The notes under the pieces: model-generated
The model's database searches: none
Told to the model about the DNA's origin: nothing
Seen by the model: only the letters and a program-made list of their open reading frames with translations
Part shown: positions 48,572-60,248 of the stretch, piece by piece
Position numbering within the stretch: the stretch's first letter is position 1
Layout: every line of letters begins with the position of its first letter
Assembly (NCBI RefSeq): GCF_029931775.1
Contig: NC_079322.1
Span: 79,917,326 to 79,981,325 of the forward strand
Origin: Euleptes europaea
Taxonomy: Eukaryota; Chordata; Lepidosauria; Squamata; Sphaerodactylidae
Length of the DNA: 64,000 bases
Direction: 5' to 3'
Made by a program: the position numbers and the translations under genes

Positions 48572-48788
48572 GAAGGGGGCTGGTGTGGGGGGGAGTGGGA
48601 ATCTCAGGGAGCAGAAGCCCTGCAAGTGTAGGGAGGGACGGAGGGGGGGGAGGGCCTGCCGCTGCAGCCCAGGAGTCCAGTTGCAGCCGGTGCTATTCTT
48701 GGGCACCTGTCTTGTGACAAACAGATGGGGCCTGTTTCAAGGGGGAGCAGCAGGGAGGACATGCGGGGAAGGGAAGGGGGGGGCTTGT

Positions 48789-49092
48789 GTTGGAAAATCT
48801 GCCCTTCTAGGACGGTGTCACTTGCCTGCACATTGAGAGGGGGGACTGACCACAGAGTCAGATAGATAGACAGGACAGGGGGAGGTAATCTCTAGTTATG
48901 CGACTTGCATCGAAGAAGGGTGAAAGGGAAGAGAGAGAGAAGAGGATATTGTCCCTGACAATATAGCTCTAAATATCAAAGGGCATGAAATGAGGGGAGA
49001 GGTGCAACTGCTAACAACCTCCCATCTATCTATCTGACTATCTGGTCAGTTCCCCCCCTTTGAGTGTGGAGGCAAGTGACACAGGGAGAGCC
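48789..49092. mobile_element. Ty1/copia-type LTR fossils, two pieces head to head
   Basis: The left piece (48789 to about 48880) starts TGTTGGAAAATC, like the LTR at 63337. The right piece, to about 49092, is an inverse copy of about 63363-63552 (shared GACAATATAGCTCTAAA, CAACCTCCCATCTATC). No internal part. Broken; the two inverse pieces look like a rearranged LTR pair. Confidence 0.65.
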
Positions 49093-49480
49093 CAAATTCC
49101 AACAGATATTAAATAACATCTGGGATAGAATTGACCCCTGAGGAACCCTACCAGCCAGGGGTTGCCTGATCGAACGCTCATCCCCGATGGCCAAGGTCTG
49201 ACTGCCTCCCTGAAGGGAGGAGGCAGGCCAGGGCCGGGAAGGGCAGTGCCACCCGTTGCCAGGGAGGCCAGGCGGCTGGCCAGGATGGATTGGAATGGTC
49301 AACCGTATCAAACGCCGCTGACCGATCCATTCAAAGCACCACTGCTGACCCGCCCTTCTTATCAAGAGGGATCCGGAGATCGTCCAGGAGGGGGCCACTG
49401 AGGACCCCCTCGGCCCCAAAGGCTGGCCTGAAGCCAGACTGGGATGGATCAAGTGCCGATGTTTCATCCAGAGAGCAACT
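49093..49480 (-). mobile_element. L2-like LINE fragment
   Basis: Minus strand reads YHPVSNLPFLGKVTERAVAL (from about 49530) and GRVPQGSILSQMLFNI. The DNA between is decayed. It abuts the LTR pieces at 49092. Confidence 0.6.
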
Positions 49481-49759
49481 GCTCTCTCTGTTACCTTCCC
49501 CAGAAAAGGAAGGTTTGATACCGGGTGGTACTGCGCTAGTTCCTGTTTACCTAAAGCAGGTTTCTCCAAAAAAGGCTAAGGAAAAAAACCTGAAAGAGAG
49601 AGAGAGATTAATAATCTCCCTCAAGGAGCCTTCGGCCACATTCCAGCCGGCTTTCACCAACCAGGGTGGGCAGGGCTCCAAGGAGCCAGGGCTCCCTCAC
49701 AGCAGCCACCAACATCAGGTAGTGTGAACTGGCAAAGGAGTCCAAAGAAATACCAGAGA

Positions 49760-50630
49760 CCGCCAGCCAAGCCTTTCCTTTGGCTCCCCAAATACGAGAA
49801 CTCAGAGAGCCAAAGTAAGCCCTTCTTTGCTGAACAAGTGATTAAAATGTGGAATTAACTGCCAGAGGAGGTAGTGATGGCCCTGGGCATAAATGTCTTT
49901 GAAAGGGAGTTACATACGTTCCTGCAGGATAGTTCAATTGATGGCTGCTAGCTGGGTGACCGAAGGGAGCCTCCATGTTTGGAGGCAGTCAGCCTCTGGA
50001 TCCCAGTGCCAGGAGGCAGCATTAGGGGAAGGCCTCGGCCTCTGTGCCCTGTTTGTTTGGCCCTACGGAGGAAGTGGCTGGGCCCCTGTCTGAGATGGAC
50101 TAGACCAGGGGTGGGGAACCTTTTTTCTGCCAAGGGCCATTTGGATATTTATAACATCATTAGTGGGCCATACAAAATTATCAACTCAGAACTCGCCCCC
50201 ACACATTGTGGCCCTGCCCCCTTTAACCCCTCTATTGTTGCCACTTCCGCCCCCAGCCCTCTTGCAGTACAAAGGGAATATGTTTCTCCACAGCCCGGGT
50301 GGGAAAGGGTTAACACAGTTTCTTGGGCGGTCCTAGCAGCTCCATAGCTAACGACTCTTCTGCAAGGGGGAAATAAGATCCCTTTTCTCGGCAAAACAAA
50401 CTCTAATCCGCCTTGAATAGAGGCTATTCCTGTCTGCGGGAGGGGGCAGATTGCCAGTCTTAGATCCTTCTGAGCTAGAGATCTGCCAGGACCCACAAAG
50501 GGCCAGACCAAATGATTTCGTGGGCCTTATACGGCCCCCGGGCCTGACGTTCCCCACCCCTGGACTAGACTGACCATCCCTGGTTTAACCCAGCAGGGCT
50601 CTTTCGGTGTCCTTATGTAGGAGCCCCTTC
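49760..50630 (+). mobile_element. CR1-like LINE 3' end split by a hAT MITE
   Basis: ACTGCCAGAGGAGGTAGTGA, GAGCCTCCATGTTTGGAGGC, GAGATGGACTAGAC, then (after 50570) TGACCATCCCTGG and CCCAGCAGGGCTCTTTCGG. The MITE at 50106-50562 interrupts it. Confidence 0.7.
50106..50562. mobile_element. hAT-type MITE with exact 8-base duplication
   Basis: CAGGGGTGGGGAAC on the left is the inverse of GTTCCCCACCCCTG on the right. GACTAGAC flanks both ends (50098-50105, 50563-50570). 457 bases, no coding capacity. It sits inside the LINE 3' end. Confidence 0.88.
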
Positions 50631-50639
50631 CCTGTGAGG

Positions 50640-51040
50640 AAAGGCTGGAGGGTTGTGGGCTTTCGTTGGGGGGGGGGAGACGACTAAGAGGGAACATGGT
50701 AGTCATTTATACAATTATGTCTGGAGCAGGGTGAGTGGACAGGAGAGCCTTTTTTTTGCTACTCATGTAATACTCAAAGTTGGGGGCACCCAGGGAACAT
50801 GTAGGGGCTCCAGATTCAGGACAGAGAACGGGAAGCCCTCCTTTACTCAACAAGTCATTAAACTATGGAACTCACTGCCAGAGGAGATAGCACCTAGGGC
50901 TTTAAAAGCGGGCACTAGGTTCCCTCCATGGCTACTAGCCATGGCGAGCGAGAGGCCGCAACCCTCTGAAGCCTGGGGCCAGGAGGAGACATCCAGGGGA
51001 GGCCTCGGCTGCGGTGCCCTGTTGATTGGCCCTCCGGGGC
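50640..51040 (+). mobile_element. Second CR1-like LINE 3' end
   Basis: GAGGAAAGGCTGGAGGGTTG, AACATGGTAGTCATTTATAC, CTTTACTCAACAAGTCATTA and GGAACTCACTGCCAGAGGAG are the same 3' region as 49760-50100, in tandem with it. Confidence 0.6.
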
Positions 51041-51840
51041 AACTGGCTGGCCACGGGGGCACTGGGAGGACAGCGGGGCTCTCCTCCTCCAGAAGGGCCT
51101 CGCCGCCGTGACTCCTTTGTGCTCCCGGGCCAAGTTTCCTGCCGGCTGGCAAAGCCAGCGCATCCCCCCTCCGCTCCGGCCACCTTCGCAGCCGCTGGCC
51201 TGAGGGCGGCTGCACCCCCCCCCCCCCCAGCCGCCGCCCTGCCAGCCGGCCTCAGGCCACCCCCGCTCGCTTCTTCAGCCTCCACGAGTCCGCGTGCAAG
51301 ACGCTGCCGGCGCCTCCTCTCCCCGCGCCAGTCCTGACCCCATTTCTGGCTGGCCCAGCGCAGGTCCCCCGGCTCTTGGCCAGAAGGACGAGGTTGGCTT
51401 GGGCTGGCTCCGCGAAGGGCCGCCGCACCTGTTGCGAGCCCCCTGTGTACAGGGCGCTCTGGAGCCCCCCGTCTCGGCACTCCAGCGGCTCTTTGCGGCC
51501 GCTGCAGCTCTGGGCGGGCCCTGCCAGGCCCCGGCCTTCTGGCCCCGCTCCCAGCACGCCCCTCCCCGGCCCCCAAGGCACATTGCGGGGAGGGCTCGGA
51601 GGAGGAGGAAAGCCTGGGCCGGAGCGCTGCTCTCCTCCGCCGAGCAGCTCCCCGCCAGCCGCGCCTGCCGCCGCTGACCTTGAGCGAGGGGCCGGTGGGT
51701 GGGTGGGCGCCTGCCCGTGGAGCCCACGCTGGCCCGCCTCCGCCCTTATCAACCGAGCCCTTGGCAGCGGCAGGGTGTCGGTGTCTGCCTCTCGCCTGCC
51801 TGCCTGCCTACCTGCCGCTCATCAGCTCCCCAAATCTATT
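51041..51840. other. GC/CpG-rich block, no gene recognised
   Basis: An 800-base CpG-rich stretch between ASB10 and IQCA1L with overlapping open frames on both strands, none resembling a known protein. It could be a CpG island for an ASB10 5' exon that I did not find (inference). Confidence 0.35.
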
Positions 51841-51999
51841 TCCGTCCTTGATGCAGGTGGGGCTTCGTGTCTGGCTTGGGCGGGACCCTCAGAAGCCCAG
51901 AGAGCACCCAGGCATGCCAAAGGGCTTTCCTCCCAGAGCGGGGCCCCACAGCCAGGGGTTTTGTGTCTGCCAGGGGTTCAGCGGCAGGGCTTGTTGAAC

Positions 52000-52395
52000 A
52001 ATTTCACTTGGTTCTGATACTTTCTGATCCGTTAGCAGAGGGCTTTTTAAGCTTAGCAAACAGCGAAAGCCCACGTGTGCATGCGAGTGAGAAATCAAAA
52101 GGGAAGCAGCTTTTGTTTCTAATCAAAACTAAACTCATTTATTGGTGAAATACACTTTGGATGGGAAAGAGACAATACAAGTCCGCTAGCCTAATCTATC
52201 TTGCTACTTCTCTAGATAGAAAGGCTCCATCTTCCTTCCTCTCATTGGGGGAGGGAGGTCTGTGCGGCAGAGCGCACGGCTCCTGCCGTCTGGCTTGGAT
52301 GAGGGGGCAAAGGGAAGAGAGAGCGAGAGAAGGGAAGTTTCCCTGACAATATAACTCACCAGCCAGCAGCTCCCGCTGCTCCGCTTATGTTCCAA
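52000..52395 (-). mobile_element. Ty1/copia-type LTR fossil, diverged
   Basis: Inverse relative of the LTR at 63337: shared AAGCTTAGCAAACAGCG, AACTCATTTATTGGTGAAAT, CCTAATCTATCTTG and CCCTGACAATATAACTC. The outer end near 52393 reads GTTGGAACA on the minus strand. About 360 bases of LTR plus a short adjoining stretch (GTATCAGAACC) that may be a tRNA primer site. Older or another subfamily than the right-hand copy. Confidence 0.65.
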
Positions 52396-52564
52396 CTTCA
52401 GCTCCGGTAGGGCTGTCTTCAGAGGTCTCAGGCCTGGGTCTCAGGCCTGCCGCGGCTGCAGGATCAGACCCTTTCCAACTAGATTGGACTGCTCTTTAAT
52501 TTGGTTTTCCATAGAGGTCTTCTGTACCGTACATGAACTATCACATGAATTAAATATGACTGAA
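52396..52564. other. Short spacer between LTR and tandem repeat
   Basis: AT-richer towards the right (TGACTGAATGAATGAAC); probably part of the same retroelement as the tandem units. Confidence 0.3.
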
Positions 52565-52770
52565 TGAATGAACAACTGAAGAAGCTACTGCGAAATGATC
52601 ACGAGATCCGGAAGTGTCGTTTTGTCTTTATTATTTTCCTTTGAAGCAACGGTGGAGTAACCATATTGTGTAACTTACCTTATCTGGATTGTCTTTATTA
52701 TCGTTTTCCTTTGAAGCGACGGTGGAGAAACCGTATTGTGGAACTTACCTTATCTGGACTATCACGGTGA
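52565..52770. repeat. 68-base tandem repeat beside a hammerhead-like motif
   Basis: Units 52624-52690 and 52691-52760 (GTCTTTATTAT...CTTATCTGGA) are about 90% alike, with a weaker third trace after. Just left, CTGAAGA (52576) and CGAAATGATC (52591) enclose a tiny stem. Probably the end of a retroelement, perhaps Penelope-like. Confidence 0.45.
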
Positions 52771-52974
52771 AGGAACCGGTACCGTTGGACTTATTTCTTT
52801 AAAGCACAGACTTTATAATACTGGCATGTTGGAAATGTTTTAGTTATATTTGTGTTATCGCTGCAAAGGTCATGTAAGGTCCTTGAGATATATTTATTTT
52901 GATATGTATTTTGATGATTACTAATATAGTCTTTAATTAAGGTTGAGCTGTGGTGCTGTTTATTATTCCTAACC

Positions 52975-53150
52975 TCCAGGTACTAGCTGGAGATCTCCTG
53001 CTATTATAACTGTTCTCCAGCCGATAGAGATCAGTTCACCTGGAGAAAATGGCCACTTTGGCAATTGGACTCTATAGCATTGAAGCCCCTCCCCTCCTCA
53101 AACCCTGCCCTCCTCAGGCTCTGCCCCAAAACCTCCCACCAGTGGCGAAG
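52975..53150. mobile_element. Interspersed repeat, 'CTGGAGAAAATGGC' family
   Basis: GGTACTAGCTGGAGATCTCC, GAGATCAGTTCACCTGGAGA and AAATGGCCACTTTGGC, then CCCCTCCCCTCCTCAAACCC. Confidence 0.55.
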
Positions 53151-54806
53151 AGGGACCCCACTGCCCGTGGCAGTGGTAGAAATTGCAGGCAAACTGCACA
53201 GCCCTTCCGAAGACCAAGTGCCTCTGGCGCCTTTTCTTTTGAAATGAAAGCCCGAAGCAAGAGGACTTCCCGGCTCCTCCGTACATTTGCCCCTGCCTCC
53301 TGCCCGCAGAAGCCAAACTCACACCTGGCGGCCCCCGGCCTTGTGGAAACCAAGGCAGACCTTTTGGGTGGGGGCTGCTTGGGTGCCGTTGCTGCTCTTT
53401 CCACATTGCCTCATGCTGTGTGGCCATTTTATTTTGATCTCGTTCATAACATGCTACTGTGTGTTTTTATGCAGTCTGTAAAGGCATGAAGTGGGGCGTG
53501 TCGACCCCCCCACCACCTTGCGCTCCAGGGATCGTCCTGCCTCTGCCAGGCAGCTCCGGTGCCCTTGCTTCTGGGGGCTGGGAAAGCCTCTTCTGGGCCG
53601 TTGCTGCCCACGGCCTCCCTTCAGGCTCTTTTCTGCCCTCCCACCTGTCTCCATTGAGGGCCCCTAATCCTCCGTGTAGGACAGCTGTGAGCAGAAATGT
53701 CCCAAGTCCCTTTGTAGCCCTCCTATGCAGCTTCCCGCTCTGGGCACGAAGGGGGGCTCACTGGTGCCAGGACAGGGTGGTGAGAATTACAACTGATCTC
53801 TAGGTGACATAGATCTGTTCCCCTGGAGAAAGCAGCTGCTTTGGAGGGCAGACGCTGATGGTACCATACGCCAAGGAGGGCCACACCCTCCCCAGCCCCA
53901 CCCACAAATCTTCCAACCTAGAGTGGGCACCTCCATGCCCACCTCCTGGCTACTGTCCCAGTTTCTTTCTTGGCACCTGCCTCTCCGCCTGTCCACGCCC
54001 CCCCCATCTCTCTCTCTCTGGGCCCCTGCCGCCTCCCCCCCCCAAGAGTCCTTTCCGATTAGGCGGAGCTAGCTCCTAGGCATCTGGAACTGCCCTGGGG
54101 CCCCAAGCAGGTCCACCCCCAGCCCCACAAAGACTCCGCCCCCTTCTCTTCTCCGGACAGGAGCTTGCAGCCAAAATGTGGATCTTGCAGCCGCAAGCAG
54201 CCTGCGCCACCCCACCTCGCAGTAGCCCTCCTGGCCCCACTGCCAGTGGGGCTGGCTAGCCTCCCAGAGCAGAAGAAAGCAGCCCCGCCCCAGTCTGGCA
54301 TCTCAGCAGTCAATCCCCAACCGAGGCTTCAGGCCCAACCCTGGGCCACCCAAGGCCAGCAGACGGCTCCTCCTGGCCCAGCCTGGCCTCTCTCCCTCTG
54401 GTGCCCCCTCCAGATGCAGCTGGAGAGCTGAGCAGCTCTGGCCTCTCCCGGGAGGGGGCCAGCCTTTGGCTGTGGGGGCAGACACCCCGAGCCTTGGTGG
54501 TGCAGGAAAGCTGCCAGGACTCCTCTACCACCTTGACCCTGGATCACGAGCAGCAGCAGGAGGGCAAAAGAGAGCACTGGCGGGGTGGGGGGAGTGCACA
54601 CACAGGCACACACACCCCAGCTCAGGCCTGGATGCGCATTCATACACGCTGGACCCTGTGAGGCCGGGGGGAGCCTGGAACTTGTCCTCACATCGCATTC
54701 TCTCTTTCACACAGACAGACAGAGGCATGATTGGCAGGTCCCCATTTATGCTGCAGCCAAGAGCAGGCCGCATTTCACGCCCCCGCCCTGCCTCCCTCCC
54801 TCAGTC
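53151..54806. other. Spacer downstream of IQCA1L
   Basis: Apart from the repeat at 53775 no feature is recognised. 53400-53470 (TTTTATTTTGATCTCGTTCA) is an AT-rich unique island. The IQCA1L 3' UTR presumably occupies the last 100 or so bases. Confidence 0.4.
53775..53935. mobile_element. Interspersed repeat, 'CTGGAGAAAATGGC' family
   Basis: GAGAATTACAACTGATCTCT, CCCCTGGAGAAAGCAGCTGC and CCACCCACAAATCTTCCAAC. Confidence 0.55.
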
Positions 54807-54911
54807 CTATTTCTTCTTCTTCTTGTCTTTCCCTTTGGACTCAGCGGCCTTCCGTTTCTCCTCCTCGACCAGCAGCTTCTTCTTGCCCAGGGGAGTCTTG
54901 GTGTACCAGTC
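54807..54911 (-). CDS. IQCA1L: IQCA1L last exon, Lys-rich tail
   Basis: Acceptor TTTCCACAG. Encodes DWYTKTPLGKKKLLVEEEKR, then a Lys-rich end KGKDKKKKK before TAG; IQCA1 has WYAKTPLGKKR at this point. A CATAAA variant signal lies about 60 bases past the stop; no AATAAA was seen. Confidence 0.92.
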   Translation of the reverse strand, partial: DWYTKTPLGKKKLLVEEEKRKAAESKGKDKKKKK

Positions 54912-55319
54912 CTGTGGAAAGAATGCCAGAGGTCTGCCCTGGGCCAGTGGGGGCACCTGGATGGAAGGGCACGGGCGCACTGACCAGGCAGCAGGCAGAG
55001 CCCAAGTGGGGTGGAGGTGGAGGAGGAGGAGACGATGCAGGGGAAGCCCAGCAGGGCCTTCAAGGGATGACCCTCCCTGCCCCCCCACCCACATGGCCAG
55101 CTAGATGGGAAGCCAGGCAGGGAGCAGACCAGGGAGGGTGGGGTCAGCCAGGGCAAGGGAGGGGGGCCTCCCCCAGGGGGGCTGGTGGGTGTTTAAAGCA
55201 CCACAAAGGCCGTTTGAGGACACGCAGCGACCTTGTCTTTCTTTGTGGATCTTAGAAGCCTCCAAGCCCATGAAGTGGCTTCATCCTGAACCAGCCCACA
55301 CCCTGGTCCATCACGGCCA

Positions 55320-55465
55320 GTCTTGTCTGCCCAGAACGGCAGCGGCTCTCCAGGGTCTCAGGCGGAGGAGGATGGCCTTTCCCATCAGCTCCTGCCTCGT
55401 CCTTACTACAGAGGCTGGGGGTTGAATGGGGGGGGGGCTTCTGCATGACACCCCCCCTTTTACAC
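55320..55465 (-). mobile_element. tRNA-type SINE fragment in IQCA1L intron
   Basis: GGCAGCGGCTCTCCAGGGTC, TCAGGCGGAGG and GGGGTTGAATGG: the same family as 47930. Confidence 0.5.
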
Positions 55466-55851
55466 CTGCGGTATACTGTGCCACCACTGTGCCGGTGTGC
55501 TACAGCGGTGCAGCTGTGTGGCGGCCCTGCACCGGCGTAGACCCTGCGCCTGCATTGGTGCCTCTAAGGCAGGCGTAAGGGCTGTTTACGAGGGCGTTGG
55601 GGCCCATGTCACCCCCTAAAGCCTCTCCCCCCCCCCCCATAGCTCTGCAAATCTCTGCTTGTGCAAAACAGACTCTTTTCAAGTATGGAAATAAAACAGG
55701 AAATCAAGTATTCCAATTTGTATCAGAAAAGCGAGTTGTAAAAATATTAAGATCAGAAACTGATCTGGAGAGACGTTACTATCTCCCTTCTCAAGTAAAA
55801 GAAGAAATTAAAATTTCTGTTAAACTCTCTATGCAGCACAGGCACCTAAGA

Positions 55852-56092
55852 ACATAAGAAAGGTCCTGCTGGGTCAGACCCAGGCCCATCCGGTCCAGCA
55901 GTCTGTTCACATGGTGGCCAACCAGGGGCCACTAGGAAGCCCACAAGCAAGGCGACTGCAGCAGCATTTATCCTGCCCATGCTCCACAGCACCTAATATA
56001 ACAGGCCTGCCCCTCTGATACTGGAGATGGTGAAGAGATTTTAAAAAAGTCTTAGTACTAATCCAATACCAACACTAACCAGTGTTACATCC
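55852..56092 (+). mobile_element. LINE 3'-end fragment (L2/CR1-like)
   Basis: AAGAACATAAGAAAGGTCCT, GCTGGGTCAGACCCAGG, CACATGGTGGCCAACCAGGG and AGTACTAATCCAATACC. Confidence 0.65.
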
Positions 56093-56334
56093 CAGAGTTA
56101 TAACAGTGGTTCGGGGGCTGGTCTTGGATAGGGGGCGGCGGCTGTGGGCTCAGGCCTGGCCCCGGCCTTGTGTTCTGTTGCCTGCCAGCTCCAGCTGGGC
56201 TCTCCTGATGTTCTCACACGCCTGTGGAGGGGCATTCTGTACCCCAGACCAGCCCTGGGAAGAAAGGGCCCTCCCCCCGGCTCCACCCCCCCCCAGGCCC
56301 AAGCAGAGCGTGAGGGAGAGGGCAGAGTGGGCAC

Positions 56335-56573
56335 CTGGAGCATTGCCTCCTCCTCTGGGTAGATGGGCTCCGCCCGGGCCAACATCTGCAGGAACTCGCT
56401 GGCAACCAGTGGCCTCTTGGGCAGCTGCAGGAGCCGCCTCTCACTGAGCACCGCCTGCACCGCCCGCGCCAGCCGACCCTGGCTGTAGCCATCCGACACC
56501 TTGGCCAGAGCACTGAGGTCCAGGGAGTCTGTCAGCACGCCACCCTGTTTCTGGATGAGCCGCTGCCAGGCCA
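56335..56573 (-). CDS. IQCA1L: IQCA1L exon: AAA lid helices
   Basis: Acceptor CCAACAG, donor GTGCCC. Encodes AWQRLIQKQGGVLTDSLDLS, LAKVSDGYSQGRLARAVQAV, RPLVASEFLQMLARAEP and YPEEEAMLQ. The SDGYSQG motif is the family's sensor-2/lid signature (KVTDGFTQGH in IQCA1). Confidence 0.93.
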
Positions 56574-56825
56574 CTGTTGGCGGGGGGGGGGGAGAGGAGG
56601 GGTGAGGCTCTTGCCGACTCAGCCCCCCCCCCCAGGTCTGGACAGCCACTGACTCACACCCTCCTTCCTGTCACTCCTGGCTGCGTATCGAGTGGCCCCA
56701 TTGCCAGGCACACGACAGAAAGGCAATGCTGGACTAAGGGGGGGGGCGGAACTGGCTGGTGGCATCCTGACTAGTTTCAGGGGGTTGGGTGGGGGAGGGG
56801 GAGTCCAGGAGAATATATATAAGAA

Positions 56826-56833
56826 AGAAAGAA

Positions 56834-56901
<68 letters not shown>
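56826..56901. repeat. (GA)n microsatellite
   Basis: Several GAAA units, then about 30 GA units, ending right where the repeated 110-base segment begins. Confidence 0.95.
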
Positions 56902-56905
<4 letters not shown>

Positions 56906-57018
56906 CCCAATAAGTCCTTTACACCAGACTAGAAATGGGAACTCCTGGGGAAGATTTGGGGGAGGTTGTGTATTTCTATTTTTCAATAGAAAGACTGGGA
57001 AAATTTGGGGAATACTTT
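56902..57018. repeat. Second copy of the 110-base segment of 28393
   Basis: AATAAGTCCTTTACACCAG through GGGGAATACTTTT shows no difference by eye from 28395-28507. Here it stops and a local duplication (GGAGAGAGCTGAGGCT twice) follows. Confidence 0.85.
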
Positions 57019-57651
<633 letters not shown>

Positions 57652-57922
57652 TCAGGCCCATGTGGCCATTTCCTCCAGGGGAGTGGGTCGTGCTTGTCTG
57701 GAGATCAGTCGGGATTCCAGGCCCTGCTGGGGGGGGGGGTCAGCCACTCAACTTCCTCTGTCCAAGGTTGCTGGCATTATGGTGAGCTGATGCCTACAGG
57801 GGAGCAGGACCCCACCCCACCTCATTTTTTGTCATTGGGAACCCTTCCAAATTCAGTGCTCCCACTCTCATCCTACGCTTGACCTGTGGGGCTGCCACCT
57901 GCCTCTTTAAGACTGCCCTCTA

Positions 57923-58545
<623 letters not shown>

Positions 58546-58557
58546 CTTGTTTATTAA

Positions 58558-58852
58558 AGGTAAAGGTCCCCTGTGCAAGCACCGGGTCATTCCTGACCCA
58601 TGGGGTGACGTCACATCCCGACGTTTACTAGGCAGACTGTGTTTACGGGGTGGTTTGCCAGTGCCTTCCCCAGTCATCTCCTCTTTACCCCCAGCAAGCT
58701 GGATCCTCATTTTATCAACCTCGGAAGGATGGAAGGCTGAGTCAACCCTGAGCCGGCTACCTGAAACCAACTTCCATTGGGATCAAGCTCAGGTCGTGAG
58801 CAGAGCTTGGACTGCAGTACTGCAGCTTAACACTCTGCGCCACGGGGCTCTT
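58558..58852 (-). mobile_element. tRNA-derived SINE with exact 12-base duplication
   Basis: The head on the minus strand is GAGCCCCGTGGCGCAGAGTG (A box) and the B-box region is near GAGCTTGATCCCAATGG. The body has GGTGGTTTGCCAGTGCCTTC in the plus sense. CTTGTTTATTAA flanks both sides (58546-58557, 58853-58864). 295 bases. Confidence 0.88.
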
Positions 58853-58864
58853 CTTGTTTATTAA

Positions 58865-60213
58865 CTGTACTAAAACAGTTACAGCCCACCTTTCAGCCTG
58901 ACTCCAACTTGAAAGCCTTCCCAGCAGGTGCTGCCCAGACCCTTCCACCTGAAAATCCCTGGTGAGATGGAGGCTCCCCCTCCCAACACACCACCAGGCT
59001 CAGCCTGGCTCTTCTGAGGGGCTGCTCTTCCTGTGTGGCGCTTATTCTGCCCTCCCGGAATTTAAGTCCATGGTCTCTCGCCTTGCCCTCTGGGGCGGCA
59101 GGAAAGAACATCTTCCCCTCTGGGAGAGAGCGAGAGAATGCAAGAGATCCTACCAGATCTTGAGCATGCCTGGCTAGGAAAGCCAGCCATCACTTGACCC
59201 ATCCCCCCTTTTTCTGTTCCAGCTTGGATTGTGGGTCACGTAAAGTAGGAGAGCAAAAACACCCCCAAGGCCCACACCGGCACGTTTGAAAACAGGGCTG
59301 CTGACCTTCCAGTTCCTTCATGGCATCCAAGCGCACCAGAAGAGCCACGGTATCAACCCCATCCTTGGCAGAAGGGTAGTGTACTCTTACCTGCAGCCGA
59401 AGGTGAGAACTTCTCCTCAGGTTGTGCTTGAAGGCAGCACCACCAGGGCATTGTGGGAAATTCTCACAAGGGCGACTTCCCCTCTTTATGAACCTGGTTC
59501 GTGTTTGGAAGAAGGGCAGCCAGCCAGGAGCCCCTCAGAGAAATATTTCTGTTTGTTTCTGTCGTTCAGTTATACAGCCTCTGGGACTCCAGGCCAACGG
59601 CACAACTACCAACAGTCCCGTCAGAGCAGTACAAATGGAAGTGTGGCAGAGAAACAGAAACATCACTCAGTGAGCAGAGGGAAACCAGTGGAGTGGAGCA
59701 GAGGCAGCTCTGGACCTTGGTACTTAATGTGGGACAAGGTAAAAAAAATTACCCTGCTGGGAAAATGCTGCTGTTTCTGGGTACATTTGGACCTGGGCAC
59801 TCTTGTGCTTATAAGAAGAAAACAATACATTGTCATAAATTTCCCACTGGGGATGTTGTGAAGATTGTATGACCCGCCGCCACCAGTGGCTGATGCTGTT
59901 GGTACATCTGAGCACGTGGGTTGGGCCTAGTTTTTGTTCTGTGTTCTGAGGGCATCGACTATTTAACTGTTGTAACTGTCCTAAGGTCTATGCTGGAGAC
60001 CACTTGGAAACCTTGTATTAAAGTGGGCTCCTTCGAGAAGCCTGTTCCAATATCTCATGCCAGCCCGCCAGGGACAATGTCGTAAAAAGAGAAAGCCACT
60101 AACTGTTGAGGTTTGCTCCTGGGGTAAGTAATGACCCCTTAGGACCAGGCCCAATGAATTGCTCACAAGCTGACACATGTCATTCAGCAGCTTTCCCTAG
60201 ACATCTCCCTCAA
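58865..60213. other. Unique stretch right of the SINE
   Basis: Possible short exon on the minus strand at 59306-59390 (see rejected list). Around 59000-59150 CR1-like words occur (GACTCCAACTTGAAAGCC). No gene recognised. Confidence 0.3.
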
Positions 60214-60242
60214 AAACAACAACAACAACAACAACAACAACG
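60214..60242. repeat. (CAA)n run
   Basis: About nine CAA/AAC units immediately left of the Penelope-type insertion; its end is part of that insertion's target duplication. Confidence 0.9.
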
Positions 60243-60248
60243 CTGATT

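Noticed and set aside
51041-51840. An ASB10 or new gene 5' exon in the GC-rich block
   Set aside because: No frame matched the known ASB10 N-terminus; left as a CpG-rich block.
52624-52760. Tandem 68-base units as a CRISPR-like array
   Set aside because: Vertebrate DNA, units adjoin without spacers.
59306-59390. A possible 85-base exon on the minus strand (HYPSAKDGVDTVALLVRLDA)
   Set aside because: Has AG/GT borders and an open frame, but no known IQCA1 segment matches; kept only as a weak possibility.
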